Shown here: one piece after another, positions 26,500 to 37,042 of the stretch
How positions within the stretch are numbered: the stretch's first letter is position 1
How the letters are laid out: each line of letters starts with the position of its first letter
DNA from: Acidobacteriota bacterium
Lineage (GTDB): Bacteria > Acidobacteriota > Terriglobia > Terriglobales > Acidobacteriaceae
Reading direction: 5' to 3'
Assembly (NCBI GenBank): GCA_021791875.1
Contig: JAJYVU010000003.1
Location: 61,034 to 125,033 of the forward strand
DNA length: 64,000 nt
The notes under the pieces: generated by a model
Database searches by the model: none
Seen by the model: only the letters and a program-made list of their open reading frames with translations
What the model was told of the DNA's origin: nothing
Made by a program: the position numbers and the translations under genes

Positions 26500-27516
26500 T
26501 TAGACCGCCGCGGGAGCCGATGGAGCCGCCTGGATCGCCTGCACGATTTCCGGTGGCAGACCAAACCGGACGTTCTCCGGCATCACTTCTACTTCTTCCA
26601 CCTGACCGAAGCCCTTGGAGCGCAGGAAGGCAATTACGTCTTCGACGAGCACTTCCGGCGCTGAAGCACCGGCCGTGACAGCGACTGTGGAGACGTCTTG
26701 CAGCCAGGCGAGATCGATCGCCTTTGAGTTGTCGATTAAAAAGCCCTTCGTCCCGAGATTGCGCGAGACTTCGACGAGGCGATTGGAATTCGAGCTGTTG
26801 TTGGAGCCTACCACCAGAACCAGGTCCGCCGAATGGGCTACATTCTTGACGGCGACCTGACGATTTTCCGTGGCGTAGCAAATATCCTGCGAGTGCGGCC
26901 CGACGATGTTGGGGAACTTGTGCTTGAGCGCGTCGATGATGTCGCGAGCTTCGTCGAGCGAAAGCGTGGTCTGCGTGAGGTAGGCGACGCGGTCTGGGTC
27001 GGGAATTTCGAGCGCAGCCACCTCAGCAGCGCTGGAAACGACGGTGGTGGCATCGGGCGCTTCGCCGAGCGTGCCTTCAATTTCGTCGTGGTCGCGATGA
27101 CCGATGAGGATCAGCGAATAGCCCTGCCTGGCAAACTTGACTGCCTCCACATGCACCTTGGTGACGAGCGGGCAGGTGGCGTCAATGACCCGCAGCTTGC
27201 GGTCCTTGGACTGCTGGCGCACAGCCGGAGAAACGCCATGTGCGCTGTAGATGACGCGGCTGCCCTGGGGCACCTGATCGATGTCTTCGACGAAGATGGC
27301 GCCTTTTTCCGCCAGTTCGTTGACCACAAAACGATTGTGAACGATCTCCTTGCGCACGTAGATGGGCGCACCGAAGGTTTCGAGCGCGATTCGTACGATA
27401 TCAATGGCGCGGACGACGCCCGCGCAGAAACCACGGGGCTTTAGCAGGAGCACTTTGCGTTCCTGAGCATTATCGCGGACGGCGCTGGAGGAGAGCGAAT
27501 CAGTGTGTACGGTCAC
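26500..27516 (-). CDS. ispH: 4-hydroxy-3-methylbut-2-enyl diphosphate reductase
   Basis: A 338-residue iron-sulphur enzyme for the last step of the MEP pathway, giving IPP and DMAPP. The three cluster cysteines are at 31 (RGFCAGV), 115 (DATCPLV) and 213 (DICYATENRQ), and the active-site runs EIVHNRFVV and GSNNSSNSNRL are intact. The start is GTG at 27516 with ACAGG upstream, and a TATACT box on the minus strand at 27523-27528 is a weak promoter candidate. It heads the hopanoid operon, placing precursor supply next to squalene cyclisation. Confidence 0.95.
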   Translation of the reverse strand: MTVHTDSLSSSAVRDNAQERKVLLLKPRGFCAGVVRAIDIVRIALETFGAPIYVRKEIVHNRFVVNELAEKGAIFVEDIDQVPQGSRVIYSAHGVSPAVRQQSKDRKLRVIDATCPLVTKVHVEAVKFARQGYSLILIGHRDHDEIEGTLGEAPDATTVVSSAAEVAALEIPDPDRVAYLTQTTLSLDEARDIIDALKHKFPNIVGPHSQDICYATENRQVAVKNVAHSADLVLVVGSNNSSNSNRLVEVSRNLGTKGFLIDNSKAIDLAWLQDVSTVAVTAGASAPEVLVEDVIAFLRSKGFGQVEEVEVMPENVRFGLPPEIVQAIQAAPSAPAAV

Positions 27517-27642
27517 CCTGTAAGTATATCGTGGAGGGTCGTTTTTATGGCATTTTTCGGCATTTTCCGGGTTGCCTGAAGAGGCAAATTATCGCACTGA
27601 CTCTTCTTGATTCAGCTGACGATCAACGCACCCGGAAAATGA

Positions 27643-27873
27643 TTGGAGAGAGCGTTGATTCATCATGGACTTGTGGGCGACTTGCGTCAGCTCGATCGAA
27701 GTGAGAGCATCCCTGCCATCGCTGCTCCAGAAAAGGAATTGCCTCGATCTCGGAATTATGCCCTGTCAGGGTGGGGAACAGTGGTTGGAATTGTCATTGT
27801 CGTCCTCCTGATTTTCTATGCGGGCAACCACCCCCCCACAGTCTTTCAGGCGAAGCTCTCAAGTTCCTTTTAA
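27643..27873 (+). CDS. Small single-pass membrane protein (doubtful)
   Basis: A 76-residue open frame (or 72 residues from TTG at 27655, which has GGAGAG just upstream). It has one convincing transmembrane segment near the C-terminus (GWGTVVGIVIVVLLIFYAG) and an otherwise unremarkable polar N-terminus. Both start candidates are TTG and no family is recognised. The hydrophobic segment and ribosome site favour a real gene, but it stands alone on the plus strand. Confidence 0.45.
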   Translation: MERALIHHGLVGDLRQLDRSESIPAIAAPEKELPRSRNYALSGWGTVVGIVIVVLLIFYAGNHPPTVFQAKLSSSF

Positions 27874-27935
27874 GCTCTTGATTCTGTTGAAATTTCCTTT
27901 GTGTCGACCCCTCAGAGCCAATGGCAAAATAGCAA

Positions 27936-27960
27936 AGGCCCCGGTGCGTGACCGGGGCCT
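27936..27960 (-). terminator. Rho-independent terminator of the rimP-nusA-infB operon
   Basis: A 10-bp perfect stem AGGCCCCGGT/ACCGGGGCCT with a 5-base loop is followed on the minus strand by TTTGCTATTTT. It lies 21 bp after the infB stop. Confidence 0.85.
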
Positions 27961-27981
27961 AGTGTTTCCAGAAGATTGCGG

Positions 27982-30900
27982 TTAGCGTGCCGTGAGTTCG
28001 GCGGCGACGCGCTCGGTGACGAAGGCTTCAACGGTATCGCCGACCTGGATGTCGACGGTGTTGAGCCCGACGCCGCACTCCATGCCGTTGGTAACCTCCT
28101 TCACGTCATCTTTGAATCGCTTGAGCGAAGTCAGCTTGCCCTTGAAGACCTGCTCGCCGTCGCGCATGAGGCGAATGTCCGCGTCGCGCCGGAGAACACC
28201 ATCGGTAACGCGGCAGCCGGCGATCGTACCCACCTTGGGAATGCGGAAGACGTTGAGGACTTCTGCGCGGCCCAGGTAGTTCTCCTTGAAGACGGGTTCG
28301 AGGAGACCGAGCATGGCCTTGTGAATCTCGTCCTGCAGCTCGTAAATGATAGAGTGCAGGCGGATCTCGACGTTCTCCTGCTCGGCAAGGTCGGCAGCTT
28401 TGCGCTCCGGCCGCACATTGAAGCCAATGATAATGGCGTTTGATGCGGAGGCGAGGAGCACATCACTCTCAGTGATGGCGCCGACGCCGGACCGGATGAC
28501 CTTGATGCGCACCTTTTCGGTGGACATCTTCTGAAGCGAGTCGGCGAGGACTTCGACCGAACCGGTGACGTCGCCCTTGAGGATGAGCGGAAGCTCTTTG
28601 ACGCCGGCCTGCTTGATCTGCTCGGCCAGGCCTTCGAGCGAGACGCGGGACGACTTGGCAAGCTGGGCTTCGCGCTCCTTCATCTTCCGGTACTGAGCGA
28701 TGCCCTTGGCCTTGTCGCGGTCGGCGACCACCAGGAAGGTATCGCCGGCATCAGGCATGCTTTCGAGGCCGAGAATTTCGACCGGGGTGGATGGGCCTGC
28801 TTCCTCGATGGTGCGTCCGCGATCGTCAAACATGGCGCGGATCTTGCCAAAGGTATTGCCGACAATGAAGCTGTCCTGCGCGCGGAGGGTACCGTTCTGG
28901 ACGAGCACGGTGGCCACGGCGCCGCGGCCGCGATCGAGCTTGGCCTCGATGACGGTGCCGACGGCGGAGCGTCCGGGTTGAGCCTTGAGGTTGCCGAGGT
29001 CGGCGACCAGGCAGATCATTTCGAGCAGCAGATCGAGATTGAGCCGCTGTTTGGCCGAGACGTCCACGAAGACGGTATTGCCGCCCCAGGCTTCCGGCAC
29101 GAGGCCGCGATCGCCGAGCTGTTTCTTGACGCGGTCGGGCTGGGCATCGGGCTTGTCGATCTTGTTCACGGCCACGATGATGGGCACGCCCGCAGCCTTG
29201 GCGTGATCAATGGCTTCCACGGTCTGCGGCATGACGCCGTCATCGGCAGCGACCACCACGACGACAATGTCAGTGACCTTGGCGCCGCGGGCACGCATGC
29301 GAGTAAAGGCTTCGTGGCCAGGCGTATCGAGGAAGACGATTTCGCGGCCGAAGGCGGGCGAATCGGGCTTGCCGATGCGCACCTTGTAAGCGCCGATGTG
29401 CTGGGTGATGCCACCGGCCTCTCCGCCGGCTACGTCGGTTTCGCGAATGGCGTCGAGCAGCGAAGTCTTGCCGTGGTCGACGTGGCCCATGACTGTGACA
29501 ACCGGAGGACGCGTGAGTTCGAGCTCGTCAGGATTCTCCTGCGCGAGCATGCTCTCAAGCGCTTCGTTGGCCAACTCGTCTTCGAAGCTGATGAACTGCG
29601 TGTCGGCGCCGAACTGGCGGGCGACATCCTTGACGAGGTCGGCATCGAGGGACTGGTTGACGGTGACCATGACGCCACGCATGAGCAGCGTTGCGATGAG
29701 ATCTTTGCCGCGAACGCCGAGTTTTTCAGCCAGATCCTTGACGCTGATGCCCTCTGTCACGGTGATGGTGCGCGTGATGGGCAGGGGCTCGGCAGGAACC
29801 TGCGCTCCGCCGAAACGGGATGGCGGAGCAAAGCCCTTCATCGGGCCTTCTTTGGTCTTCGGGTACTGATCGCTGCGTCCGCGGCGTGGCGCACCGGGGC
29901 GTTGCGCACGCGGAGCTTCACCGGGGGGCGGCACAAGGCCAGCCGCACCCATGCCCGGGCGCGGCCCGTTGAATCCACCGCCGGGACGCTGGCCGAAGCC
30001 GGGACGTGGGCCACCAAAACCGGGACGGCCGCCGGGGCCGCCGGGCTGGCTGCGAGTGGGATGCATCGGGCGTCGGCCGCCAGGGCCGGATTGCGGGCGC
30101 TGGCCGGGGCCACCCGGACGGCGATCGAAAATGGGTTTGCCGCGCTGAATGCCGCCAGGACTGGAAGCCGGGGGCGCCGCGGCCGCACGAGGCGGCGCCG
30201 TGTAGACCGGACGCGGTCCAGTTTGCGGCATAATGACGCGGCGCTGAGGCGCAGCTGGAGCCGCAGGGGCAGCAGGCTTTGGCGCTTCCTCCACTGCCAC
30301 CGGCGCAGCTTCAGGTTCTACGGGAGCTAAAGGTGCAACTGGTGCTGCGGGCAACTGGGGCGCGGCAGAAGCAGCGGCAACAGGAACTGGCGCGGACGGC
30401 TTTTCCGCCACCGGCGGAGCGGGCGCTGGAGCAGCAGCCGGAACGGCTGGCGACTTAATGGGGACTGGGGTTTCCGGAGCGCCGCCGAGGGGTGACCTGG
30501 GCTCCTGCTGCGCAGGCGGCTGCAGTGGCGGAGGAGCAGCCACTACTGCCCGCACTGGCGGCTTTGAAGCGATCGCCGGCTTGACCGGGGGCGGAGCAAT
30601 GACGTTGGGTGCCTGGCGAGGCTGGGGAACAATGCGGCGCGGAGCCGGCTTCTGCGGTGCAGCGGCCGAAGCCGAAGCTCTGGAAGCCCCGGGTGCTGTC
30701 GAACGTGGCGGAGCAGGCGGGCGAGCGACTACGGGCCTGGCTGCTGCCGGGGTGGAGGGTGAGGCGGGGTGCGCAGCTCGCGCCACAACCGACTCCTGCT
30801 CCTTGCGCTCCTGTATGGCTTTCAACACGTCTCCAGGCTTGGAAACACGCGACCAGTCAATTTTCGGCTTCGGCTCTTCCTGCCGCTGCGCCGCCGTCTG

Positions 30901-31077
30901 TGAAGCTCCGCGGCCGCCGCGCCGGATATAGGCGCGCACACGCTCCGCCTCGTCCAGCTCAATGGAGCTGGAGTGCGTCTTTTTCTCGGTTACTCCGCAT
31001 TCTTTCAGCGCATCCAGAATGGCTCTACTCTTTACTTCCAGTTCACGCGCTAGATCGTTGATTCGAACTTTACTCAT
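27982..31077 (-). CDS. infB: Translation initiation factor IF-2
   Basis: A 1031-residue GTPase that places initiator tRNA on the ribosome. The N-terminal IF2_N domain ([20 protein letters not shown]) is followed by a linker of about 350 residues very rich in Pro, Ala, Gly and Arg (about 70-420), then the G domain with [24 protein letters not shown] and NKIDKP, and domains II-IV ending [20 protein letters not shown]. The linker makes it longer than the E. coli protein (890 residues). It is the third gene of rimP-nusA-infB, 157 bp after nusA; no ylxR gene fits in the gap. Confidence 0.97.
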   Translation of the reverse strand: MSKVRINDLARELEVKSRAILDALKECGVTEKKTHSSSIELDEAERVRAYIRRGGRGASQTAAQRQEEPKPKIDWSRVSKPGDVLKAIQERKEQESVVARAAHPASPSTPAAARPVVARPPAPPRSTAPGASRASASAAAPQKPAPRRIVPQPRQAPNVIAPPPVKPAIASKPPVRAVVAAPPPLQPPAQQEPRSPLGGAPETPVPIKSPAVPAAAPAPAPPVAEKPSAPVPVAAASAAPQLPAAPVAPLAPVEPEAAPVAVEEAPKPAAPAAPAAPQRRVIMPQTGPRPVYTAPPRAAAAPPASSPGGIQRGKPIFDRRPGGPGQRPQSGPGGRRPMHPTRSQPGGPGGRPGFGGPRPGFGQRPGGGFNGPRPGMGAAGLVPPPGEAPRAQRPGAPRRGRSDQYPKTKEGPMKGFAPPSRFGGAQVPAEPLPITRTITVTEGISVKDLAEKLGVRGKDLIATLLMRGVMVTVNQSLDADLVKDVARQFGADTQFISFEDELANEALESMLAQENPDELELTRPPVVTVMGHVDHGKTSLLDAIRETDVAGGEAGGITQHIGAYKVRIGKPDSPAFGREIVFLDTPGHEAFTRMRARGAKVTDIVVVVVAADDGVMPQTVEAIDHAKAAGVPIIVAVNKIDKPDAQPDRVKKQLGDRGLVPEAWGGNTVFVDVSAKQRLNLDLLLEMICLVADLGNLKAQPGRSAVGTVIEAKLDRGRGAVATVLVQNGTLRAQDSFIVGNTFGKIRAMFDDRGRTIEEAGPSTPVEILGLESMPDAGDTFLVVADRDKAKGIAQYRKMKEREAQLAKSSRVSLEGLAEQIKQAGVKELPLILKGDVTGSVEVLADSLQKMSTEKVRIKVIRSGVGAITESDVLLASASNAIIIGFNVRPERKAADLAEQENVEIRLHSIIYELQDEIHKAMLGLLEPVFKENYLGRAEVLNVFRIPKVGTIAGCRVTDGVLRRDADIRLMRDGEQVFKGKLTSLKRFKDDVKEVTNGMECGVGLNTVDIQVGDTVEAFVTERVAAELTAR

Positions 31078-31234
31078 CCGCCCCTTAGTCTTCCGCAGCT
31101 TAGCCCACGCACTCAGAACGTCATAGATAACCTCTCGAACGCGGGATTGCCTTTGTCTATTATCCCCGGATTTGCGACGAATTGCTCGCTCATCTCAGAG
31201 ATACCCATGCAGCTCTGCAACGGGAACGGGCGCA

Positions 31235-32893
31235 TTACGCACCCTTTCCCCCTTCCGTCTCTGTCTCTGCCGTATCGGCAAATGCTTCTTCTTCCACTTC
31301 GCCGGCAGCCACACCCTTGGCATGCCGCTGGTGCCGGGCGATGGTGCGGCTCGTATCCTCGGCGCCGGCAGACATCGGCTCAGCGCCATCGGCATCCATC
31401 GCGGAGCCGGACTCGGTGAATGCGGCGATCGCCTCCTCGGCGATTTCGTTATGGATGACGCCGGAGCTATCCTCGGGCTCGAATTCCTGGCCGGCCTGCG
31501 TGAAATCCTGCTGGAGCGCCGCGATTTCTTCAGCAGCCTGCGCGTCGGCCTGCGCTTCCAGCTGCGCGACATCCTCCGTGGCGCGCTCAGCAGGCGCGGG
31601 TGCCGGGGGCTCCTCGCCGGGCTCGTATTGCCCAAAATAGTGGCGGACCGCAACGCTGATCTTCTCGAGCGTCTTCTCGCCAATACCCGGAATTTCTTCC
31701 AGCTGCTCGGGAGTCATATCCGCAAGCGCCTCGACACTGGTAACACCGGCCGAGACAAGCTTCTGAATGATGGGCTCGCCGAGTTCCTTGACTTCCTCGA
31801 TAGCAGTCGCCGTACCAGAGAAACCGGTCATCTGCTGTTCAAGCTCCTGCCGCTTCTCTTCTTCGCTCTTGATGTCGATCTTCCAGCCGAGCAGCTTGGC
31901 TGCAAGGCGGACATTCTGCCCCTTCTTGCCGATCGCCAACGAAAGCTGGGTGTCATCGACGATGACCTCAAGCTGCTTTTCGGCAAGATCGGTGATGCTG
32001 ACGCGACTGACCTTGGCCGGCTGCAGTGCACGCTCGGCAAAGGTGGTGATCTCGTCGCTGTACTCGATGATGTCAATTTTTTCGCCGCGCAGTTCACGAA
32101 TGATGGACTGCACGCGCATGCCCTTCATGCCGACGCAGGCGCCGACGGGGTCGACATCCTTGTCGCGCGACATGACGGCGATCTTGGTGCGCTCACCGGC
32201 TTCACGGGCGATGGCGCGGATCGAAACCGTGCCGTCATAAATTTCAGGGACCTCGCCCTGAAACAGGCTCTGCACGAGTTCCGGCGCGGCGCGCGAAACA
32301 ATGACCTGTGGACCTTTGGCGGCGCGATCGACGCGCAGCAGCACAACGCGGACGCGCTCGCCGACGGCAAACTGCTCGAGACGCGACTGCTCGCGGCGCG
32401 GCATGCGAGCCTCGGCCTTGCCGAGGTCGAAGATGACGTCCTGCATTTCGACACGCTTCACGGTCGCCGTAAGAACTTCGCCGATGCGATGCGCGTACTC
32501 GTTGAATACCGTGTCGCGCTCGGCTTCCCGCACCTTCTGGAAGATGACCTGCTTGGCCATCTGCGCGGCGATACGCCCGAGCACATCCGTGGGCTTGTAA
32601 AAACGAATTTCACCGCCGACCTCTACGCCGGGCGCCAGCTGGCGCGCTTCCTCAAGTGTGATCTGATTGAGGGGATCGTCAATTTCCTCGGCTGTGGCGA
32701 CCACGGACTTGTAGATATAGGCGCGAATTTCGCCGGTCTCGCGATCCAGCTCGGCGCGCATGTTTTCCTGCGTCTTGTAGGACTTGCGGGTTGCCAGGGC
32801 GATCGCGTCTTCGACCGCGCTGACGACAATCTCGGGATCGATGCCTTTATCGCGGCTGAGTGCTTCAATGCTTTGGTAAAGAGGACTTGCCAT
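31235..32893 (-). CDS. nusA: Transcription termination/antitermination factor NusA
   Basis: A 552-residue RNA-polymerase-binding factor. It begins MASPLYQSIEALSRDKGIDPEIV, has the NusA N-terminal domain, an S1 domain (about 130-200, IGEVLTATVKRVEMQDVIFDLG), two KH domains (CVGMKGMRVQSIIRELRGEKID and SLAIGKKGQNVRLAAKLLGW) and one helix-hairpin-helix acidic-repeat region (LEEIPGIGEKTLEKI). A C-terminal tail of about 110 acidic and Ala-rich residues follows. It lies between rimP and infB, the standard operon order. Confidence 0.96.
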   Translation of the reverse strand: MASPLYQSIEALSRDKGIDPEIVVSAVEDAIALATRKSYKTQENMRAELDRETGEIRAYIYKSVVATAEEIDDPLNQITLEEARQLAPGVEVGGEIRFYKPTDVLGRIAAQMAKQVIFQKVREAERDTVFNEYAHRIGEVLTATVKRVEMQDVIFDLGKAEARMPRREQSRLEQFAVGERVRVVLLRVDRAAKGPQVIVSRAAPELVQSLFQGEVPEIYDGTVSIRAIAREAGERTKIAVMSRDKDVDPVGACVGMKGMRVQSIIRELRGEKIDIIEYSDEITTFAERALQPAKVSRVSITDLAEKQLEVIVDDTQLSLAIGKKGQNVRLAAKLLGWKIDIKSEEEKRQELEQQMTGFSGTATAIEEVKELGEPIIQKLVSAGVTSVEALADMTPEQLEEIPGIGEKTLEKISVAVRHYFGQYEPGEEPPAPAPAERATEDVAQLEAQADAQAAEEIAALQQDFTQAGQEFEPEDSSGVIHNEIAEEAIAAFTESGSAMDADGAEPMSAGAEDTSRTIARHQRHAKGVAAGEVEEEAFADTAETETEGGKGA

Positions 32894-32972
32894 GCGTTTC
32901 TCTCAATTCATTCAGCAGATACTGCTGCGTTGCTGTCTGTGACGGGCCGCACTCGCGGCGCGTCACAGATGC

Positions 32973-33563
32973 TTACAATTCCGGAACCAGGTTCGCCTTT
33001 TCGACGTTGGCCAGATCGATCTGAATGGCCGCCTCGACCGCCTTCTTCTGCTTTCCCTTGCCTTGCTTGCTTGCCGTAAGGTCCAGGCTGAGAATGTTGT
33101 CCTCGATCCTGGTGAGCCTGCCCTGCCAGTGCCGGTTGCCGTTGACCGGTTCAAAGGTCCGAATCTTGACCAGGCTGCCGGCAAACCGTTCGAAATCAGC
33201 CCGCCCCGTCAAACGCCGATCAAGGCCCGGAGATGAAACTTCCAACGTGTATTCCGCCGTGCCTGGAATCAGGTCTTCCACATCGAGCAGCGCACCAAAG
33301 TCGGCGCTGAAAGCCTGGCAGTCTTCATGCGTAATGCCTGCCAGATGTTCCGGATTCACGCTGCCGGGCAGAGGCTCGGGTACTGCTCCTTCCGACTTCA
33401 GCCTGTCGGCCAGTTTGGCGCGACCAGCGGCATTCTTCTCGATAAAGATGCGCAGCAGACGGTGCTTCGCTCCGCCCTGGAACTCGATATCGACGACATC
33501 GAGGCCATGCGAAGTGGCGACGCGCTGAGCCGCCGAGCGAATCTGATCGAGATCAAAGGGCAT
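32973..33563 (-). CDS. rimP: Ribosome maturation factor RimP
   Basis: A 196-residue protein for 30S maturation, first of rimP-nusA-infB. The N-terminal alpha/beta domain has LDVVDIEFQGGAKHRLLRIFIEK and the conserved LEVSSPGLDRRL (about 115-127), followed by a C-terminal SH3-like domain (GSLVKIRTFEPVNGNRHWQGRL). ATG at 33563 (MPFDLDQI) is preferred to the ORF start at 33599, because the intervening codons lie inside a terminator-like hairpin. An insertion (GRAKLADRLKSEGAVPEPLPG) lengthens the first domain. Confidence 0.9.
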   Translation of the reverse strand: MPFDLDQIRSAAQRVATSHGLDVVDIEFQGGAKHRLLRIFIEKNAAGRAKLADRLKSEGAVPEPLPGSVNPEHLAGITHEDCQAFSADFGALLDVEDLIPGTAEYTLEVSSPGLDRRLTGRADFERFAGSLVKIRTFEPVNGNRHWQGRLTRIEDNILSLDLTASKQGKGKQKKAVEAAIQIDLANVEKANLVPEL

Positions 33564-33573
33564 AACATTGCAG

Positions 33574-33600
33574 CAAATAAAAAGTGGGCTCTCGCCCACT
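33574..33600 (-). terminator. Terminator-like hairpin just upstream of rimP
   Basis: AGTGGGC/GCCCACT with a 4-base loop is followed on the minus strand by TTTTTATTTG, ending about 10 bases before the rimP start. It could end read-through from the upstream receptor gene or act as an attenuator of the rimP operon. Confidence 0.7.
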
Positions 33601-33739
33601 CCACCTCCGCGCCAAGTACTGACACGCTGGATGAACCTGTTCGCTCTTATAGATTACCGCTGCAGGGACAAAGATTCAAACGAGTTCTCCCTTCGGCACA
33701 CCTGACAATGGCAATTCGCGGTGGCATGACAGGGCCTGT

Positions 33740-36700
33740 TTACCAGAGCAATTTGGCGCCGAACTGCACCTGTCGTGCCGTGGTGGAGGTGCTGGTGATG
33801 ACTCCGGCAGTGGGCGACAGGCCAGAGGGGGTAAAGACAACCAGATTCGGCGTGTTGAAGTTGGCGCGGTTGAGCAGATTGAAGATTTCCACCCGGAACT
33901 GGAGGTGGAGGCGACCGCGGAGAGCTGTGTCCTTGAGGGTGGAGAAATCCCAGGTGGCGAGGCTGGGGCCGCTGAGCGAGTCCCGGCCGAGATTACCGTA
34001 AAAGCCGCTGCCGGGCGGCGGAGCGAGGAAGGCCGCCGGATGGAACCATTGGCTGGGTCTACCGGTGATGACCCGGCCATGGAAGACAGGGTTGACGAAG
34101 GGACGAACCGGATTGGTGGCATCGCCATTGTTGGAAGGGTTGTAGCTGAGTTCGGGTGTAAATGGAAAACCGGACTGGAGGGTAACGATGGAGGTGGCCG
34201 TCCAGCCGGAGGCAAGGGCGTTGGCAAAACCCCGGAGATGCGCCAGATACCGCTGACCATGGCCCAAGGGCAACTGATAGAGCGTGTCGGCGGTAGCCAC
34301 GTTGCGGACATCATAGGTGGCGGGCCCCCAGTCGGCGCGAATGTCAAAGGGATTCGAGACAAGGCCGGGAGCGTTTCCGGAGGCCGTGGCGTTGAGGGAG
34401 TCGCCATCGTCCAGAGCCTTGGACCAGGTATAGACGCCGCGAAGCAGGAGACCGTGGGTGGGACGGTGATGGAAGTCTAGCTGGAGCGCATTGTAGGAGC
34501 TGCTCCCCAGCGAGAACCATGCCCATGCCGCACCCAGATTGGGGTTGGCGAGTGGCGTTCCGGCGGGAATGTAGCTCGCACCGTCTGGAACGGCTGAGCC
34601 GGCAAGCGGCGTGGGGAAACTGGCAGGATATGCGGCCGGGCAGGATGCCGAGGGGCAGACCGCGGGCGTCGGTTCGTTGTCGTCGAGACTGAGCATCTCG
34701 TGATAGCCGTGCGAGCCGATATAGCCCACGGAGAAGTAGGTATTCGGCGTGAGCTGGCGATCGACACGGAGCGACCACGAGACCAGGGTTGGGGTCTTCA
34801 TGTTGGGCTGGACGCCGGCGGGAGCGATCTTTGCGCTGGCCGGAAGCGTGCCTGCCGACACGGGGAGACTGGCCACCGGCAAATGGAGGACATGATAGGT
34901 GGGATTGAAGGGCGCGTTCTGGTCCATGCGGTAGCCGAGGGCGTCCTGCATGTCGTAGTACATGCCGAAGCCGGCGTGAATGACAGTGTGCGCGACGGGC
35001 TGCCACGCGAGACCGATGCGGGGCTGCGGCAGGAATTTCGCATGATTGACAGTAAATATCGAGTGACCGATGCGGGGCTGCGTCTGGATGACGCCGTTCT
35101 GGAAGACGAAGTTGGCGGCGCGATTATGGGCTTCGTTCCAGCCGTTGGTGAAGCCGTCGCGGAAGCCAAGCGATAACGTGAGGCGCGGCGTAAAGCGGAC
35201 GACGTCTTGCACATACCAGGCGCCCATGAGCATGCGCCAGTTCATCTCAGTGGGCGCGGGATCGTAGCCCAGGTTCGCGATGGTTCCCTCTAAAAATTGT
35301 TGAAGCCCGGCAAAAGTGGCCTGGCCGGCTTGCAGAAGGGCCAGATCCTCATTGGACTGCAATGGCTCAACCCACACACCGGCGGAGATATTTTGGCGGC
35401 CGCGGGTAAGAGTGAGGCGGTCCTTGTAAGTGAAGAGATTGCGTGCGATATGGAGGTTGGTGCCAACGTTGCTCCCGGCGAGGCTGATTTGCGCAGCGGG
35501 ATTGGCCGCTGCGCTGCCTCCGACCACGACTTGTCCAACAGCGTGATCAGCGACAAAGCCGGGGACGCTCGCGGCGGGTGTTCCGGGAGTGGGCTCGCCG
35601 GTGTAGTAGTAATAGGCGCGCGAGAAGCCGATGCGGACAACGTTGAGCAGCGAGGGTGAGAAAATGTGGGTCTCTTCGAGGCTGGCAACGTGTTCGGTAA
35701 GGTTTTCAAGGTCAGTGCTGTAGAGGTTGGTGCTGGTGGGCGTGAGGTCGGAGCTGGCATCGATGGTGTAAACGCCGCTGAACGTGTCGCGAGCGGAAAA
35801 GATGCGGTCCAGGCGGGCGGTGCCGAAGTCGTCCTGGATGATTTGTAGCGGACTGTTGAAGGCCTCGGAGATACCGCCAAAGTCCGGCGCGCCGGGGCTG
35901 GGCATGGGCCACAGATGGAGCAGCGGTGCGACGCCGGGAGCGATGCCGACACGGACGAGGCCGGACGCCGGGCACGGATTGGGCGTGGGGCTGACGAGCC
36001 TGCACGGGAGCAGGCCAAGACGCGCGTTGGCATCAGGGACAAGATCGACGCCGGTCTGGTGCAGGTGCTGGCGGAAACCCTCGTAATTGCCGAAAAGGAA
36101 GGTCCTGTTGCGCTGGAGCGGTCCGCCGAGCGCCGCGCCGAACTGGTTGCGCTGGAATGGCGGCGCGGAGCCTCTGTCAAAGTAATTGGGCGCGTCAAGG
36201 ACGTTGTTGCGGAGAAACTCATAGACGCTGCCGTGGAAGTGGTTGGTACCGCTCTGGGTGACGATCAGGACCTGCGCACCGGGACGCTTGCCGTACTCGG
36301 CCCCGTAATTATCGCGGAGGACATTGAATTCGCGAACAGCGTCCACGCCGAGGAGTTCCTCGCTGACCCCGCCGGGTTGCATGTTCACCTCGGCAGCGCC
36401 GGTGAACTCGATGCCATTCAGGAGATAGAGGTTCTGTTGCGGACGATTGCCGGAGACGGCAAAGTTGTTGCCGACGGTGGAGTTGGAGACGCCGATCCCG
36501 CCGGTCTTTTGCGAGGTGTAGTTGACGATGCCCGGGTCGAGCGTCATGAGTTCGTCATAACTGCGTCCGTTGAGCGGCAGGTTGCGGACCTGGCGCTGGC
36601 CGACGAGGCCGGAGATGTCAGAGGTGGTGAGGCTGATGCGGGATGCGTCGGCGTGAACAGTGACCTGCTGGCGAACGCTGCCGATGTGCAGGATGAGATT

Positions 36701-37042
36701 CGCCGTGGCGGACTGGCCGACGGCGAGATGGATGCCGGTGCGAACTTCCCGCGCGAAGCCATGCTTGCGGGCGAGGATGCGGTAGCGTCCGGCAGACAGC
36801 GAAAGGACTTCATATTGGCCCTCACGACCGGAAACCGTGGTGCGCCTGGCTCCTGTACCGAGGTTCTGGACGGTGATATGAGCACCGGAGATAGCCGCAC
36901 CCGAGGCATCCGCCACGGTGCCGATTACGCTCGACGCTTCCTGGGCCTGCACGAAGGTCGCTGTCATCAGCAGCAACAGAACCAGCACCAGTTTTGCCAG
37001 TCGAAGAATGCGCAAGAGACGAAGCGGGAGCTGCGCAGACAT
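33740..37042 (-). CDS. TonB-dependent receptor with carboxypeptidase-regulatory N-terminal domain (Oar-like)
   Basis: A 1100-residue outer-membrane receptor. A signal peptide (about 1-33, ending FVQAQ) is followed by a carboxypeptidase-regulatory domain (about 36-125, VIGTVADASGAAISGAHITV), a plug region (QNLYLLNGIEFTGA) and a large barrel ending in VQFGAKLLW with an aromatic terminus. This architecture is expanded in soil Acidobacteriota and usually linked to uptake of large plant- or microbe-derived compounds; the substrate is not deducible. AGGAG lies 7 bases before the ATG. No adjacent SusD-like or degradative gene is present. Confidence 0.93.
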   Translation of the reverse strand: MSAQLPLRLLRILRLAKLVLVLLLLMTATFVQAQEASSVIGTVADASGAAISGAHITVQNLGTGARRTTVSGREGQYEVLSLSAGRYRILARKHGFAREVRTGIHLAVGQSATANLILHIGSVRQQVTVHADASRISLTTSDISGLVGQRQVRNLPLNGRSYDELMTLDPGIVNYTSQKTGGIGVSNSTVGNNFAVSGNRPQQNLYLLNGIEFTGAAEVNMQPGGVSEELLGVDAVREFNVLRDNYGAEYGKRPGAQVLIVTQSGTNHFHGSVYEFLRNNVLDAPNYFDRGSAPPFQRNQFGAALGGPLQRNRTFLFGNYEGFRQHLHQTGVDLVPDANARLGLLPCRLVSPTPNPCPASGLVRVGIAPGVAPLLHLWPMPSPGAPDFGGISEAFNSPLQIIQDDFGTARLDRIFSARDTFSGVYTIDASSDLTPTSTNLYSTDLENLTEHVASLEETHIFSPSLLNVVRIGFSRAYYYYTGEPTPGTPAASVPGFVADHAVGQVVVGGSAAANPAAQISLAGSNVGTNLHIARNLFTYKDRLTLTRGRQNISAGVWVEPLQSNEDLALLQAGQATFAGLQQFLEGTIANLGYDPAPTEMNWRMLMGAWYVQDVVRFTPRLTLSLGFRDGFTNGWNEAHNRAANFVFQNGVIQTQPRIGHSIFTVNHAKFLPQPRIGLAWQPVAHTVIHAGFGMYYDMQDALGYRMDQNAPFNPTYHVLHLPVASLPVSAGTLPASAKIAPAGVQPNMKTPTLVSWSLRVDRQLTPNTYFSVGYIGSHGYHEMLSLDDNEPTPAVCPSASCPAAYPASFPTPLAGSAVPDGASYIPAGTPLANPNLGAAWAWFSLGSSSYNALQLDFHHRPTHGLLLRGVYTWSKALDDGDSLNATASGNAPGLVSNPFDIRADWGPATYDVRNVATADTLYQLPLGHGQRYLAHLRGFANALASGWTATSIVTLQSGFPFTPELSYNPSNNGDATNPVRPFVNPVFHGRVITGRPSQWFHPAAFLAPPPGSGFYGNLGRDSLSGPSLATWDFSTLKDTALRGRLHLQFRVEIFNLLNRANFNTPNLVVFTPSGLSPTAGVITSTSTTARQVQFGAKLLW

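Larger units (their letters stand above)
27517..27981. other. Intergenic region with one weak small gene and a terminator
   Basis: The region between ispH (minus) and infB (minus) contains the doubtful small plus-strand membrane protein at 27643 and the infB terminator at 27936-27960. The first 125 bases should hold the ispH promoter. Confidence 0.5.

Noticed and set aside
28978..30330. 450-codon plus-strand open frame opposite infB
   Set aside because: It is a shadow of the GC-rich infB linker and G domain; IF-2 motifs are unambiguous on the minus strand.
31172..33079. 635-codon plus-strand open frame opposite nusA
   Set aside because: It is antisense to nusA, whose S1 and KH motifs are clear; no independent evidence.
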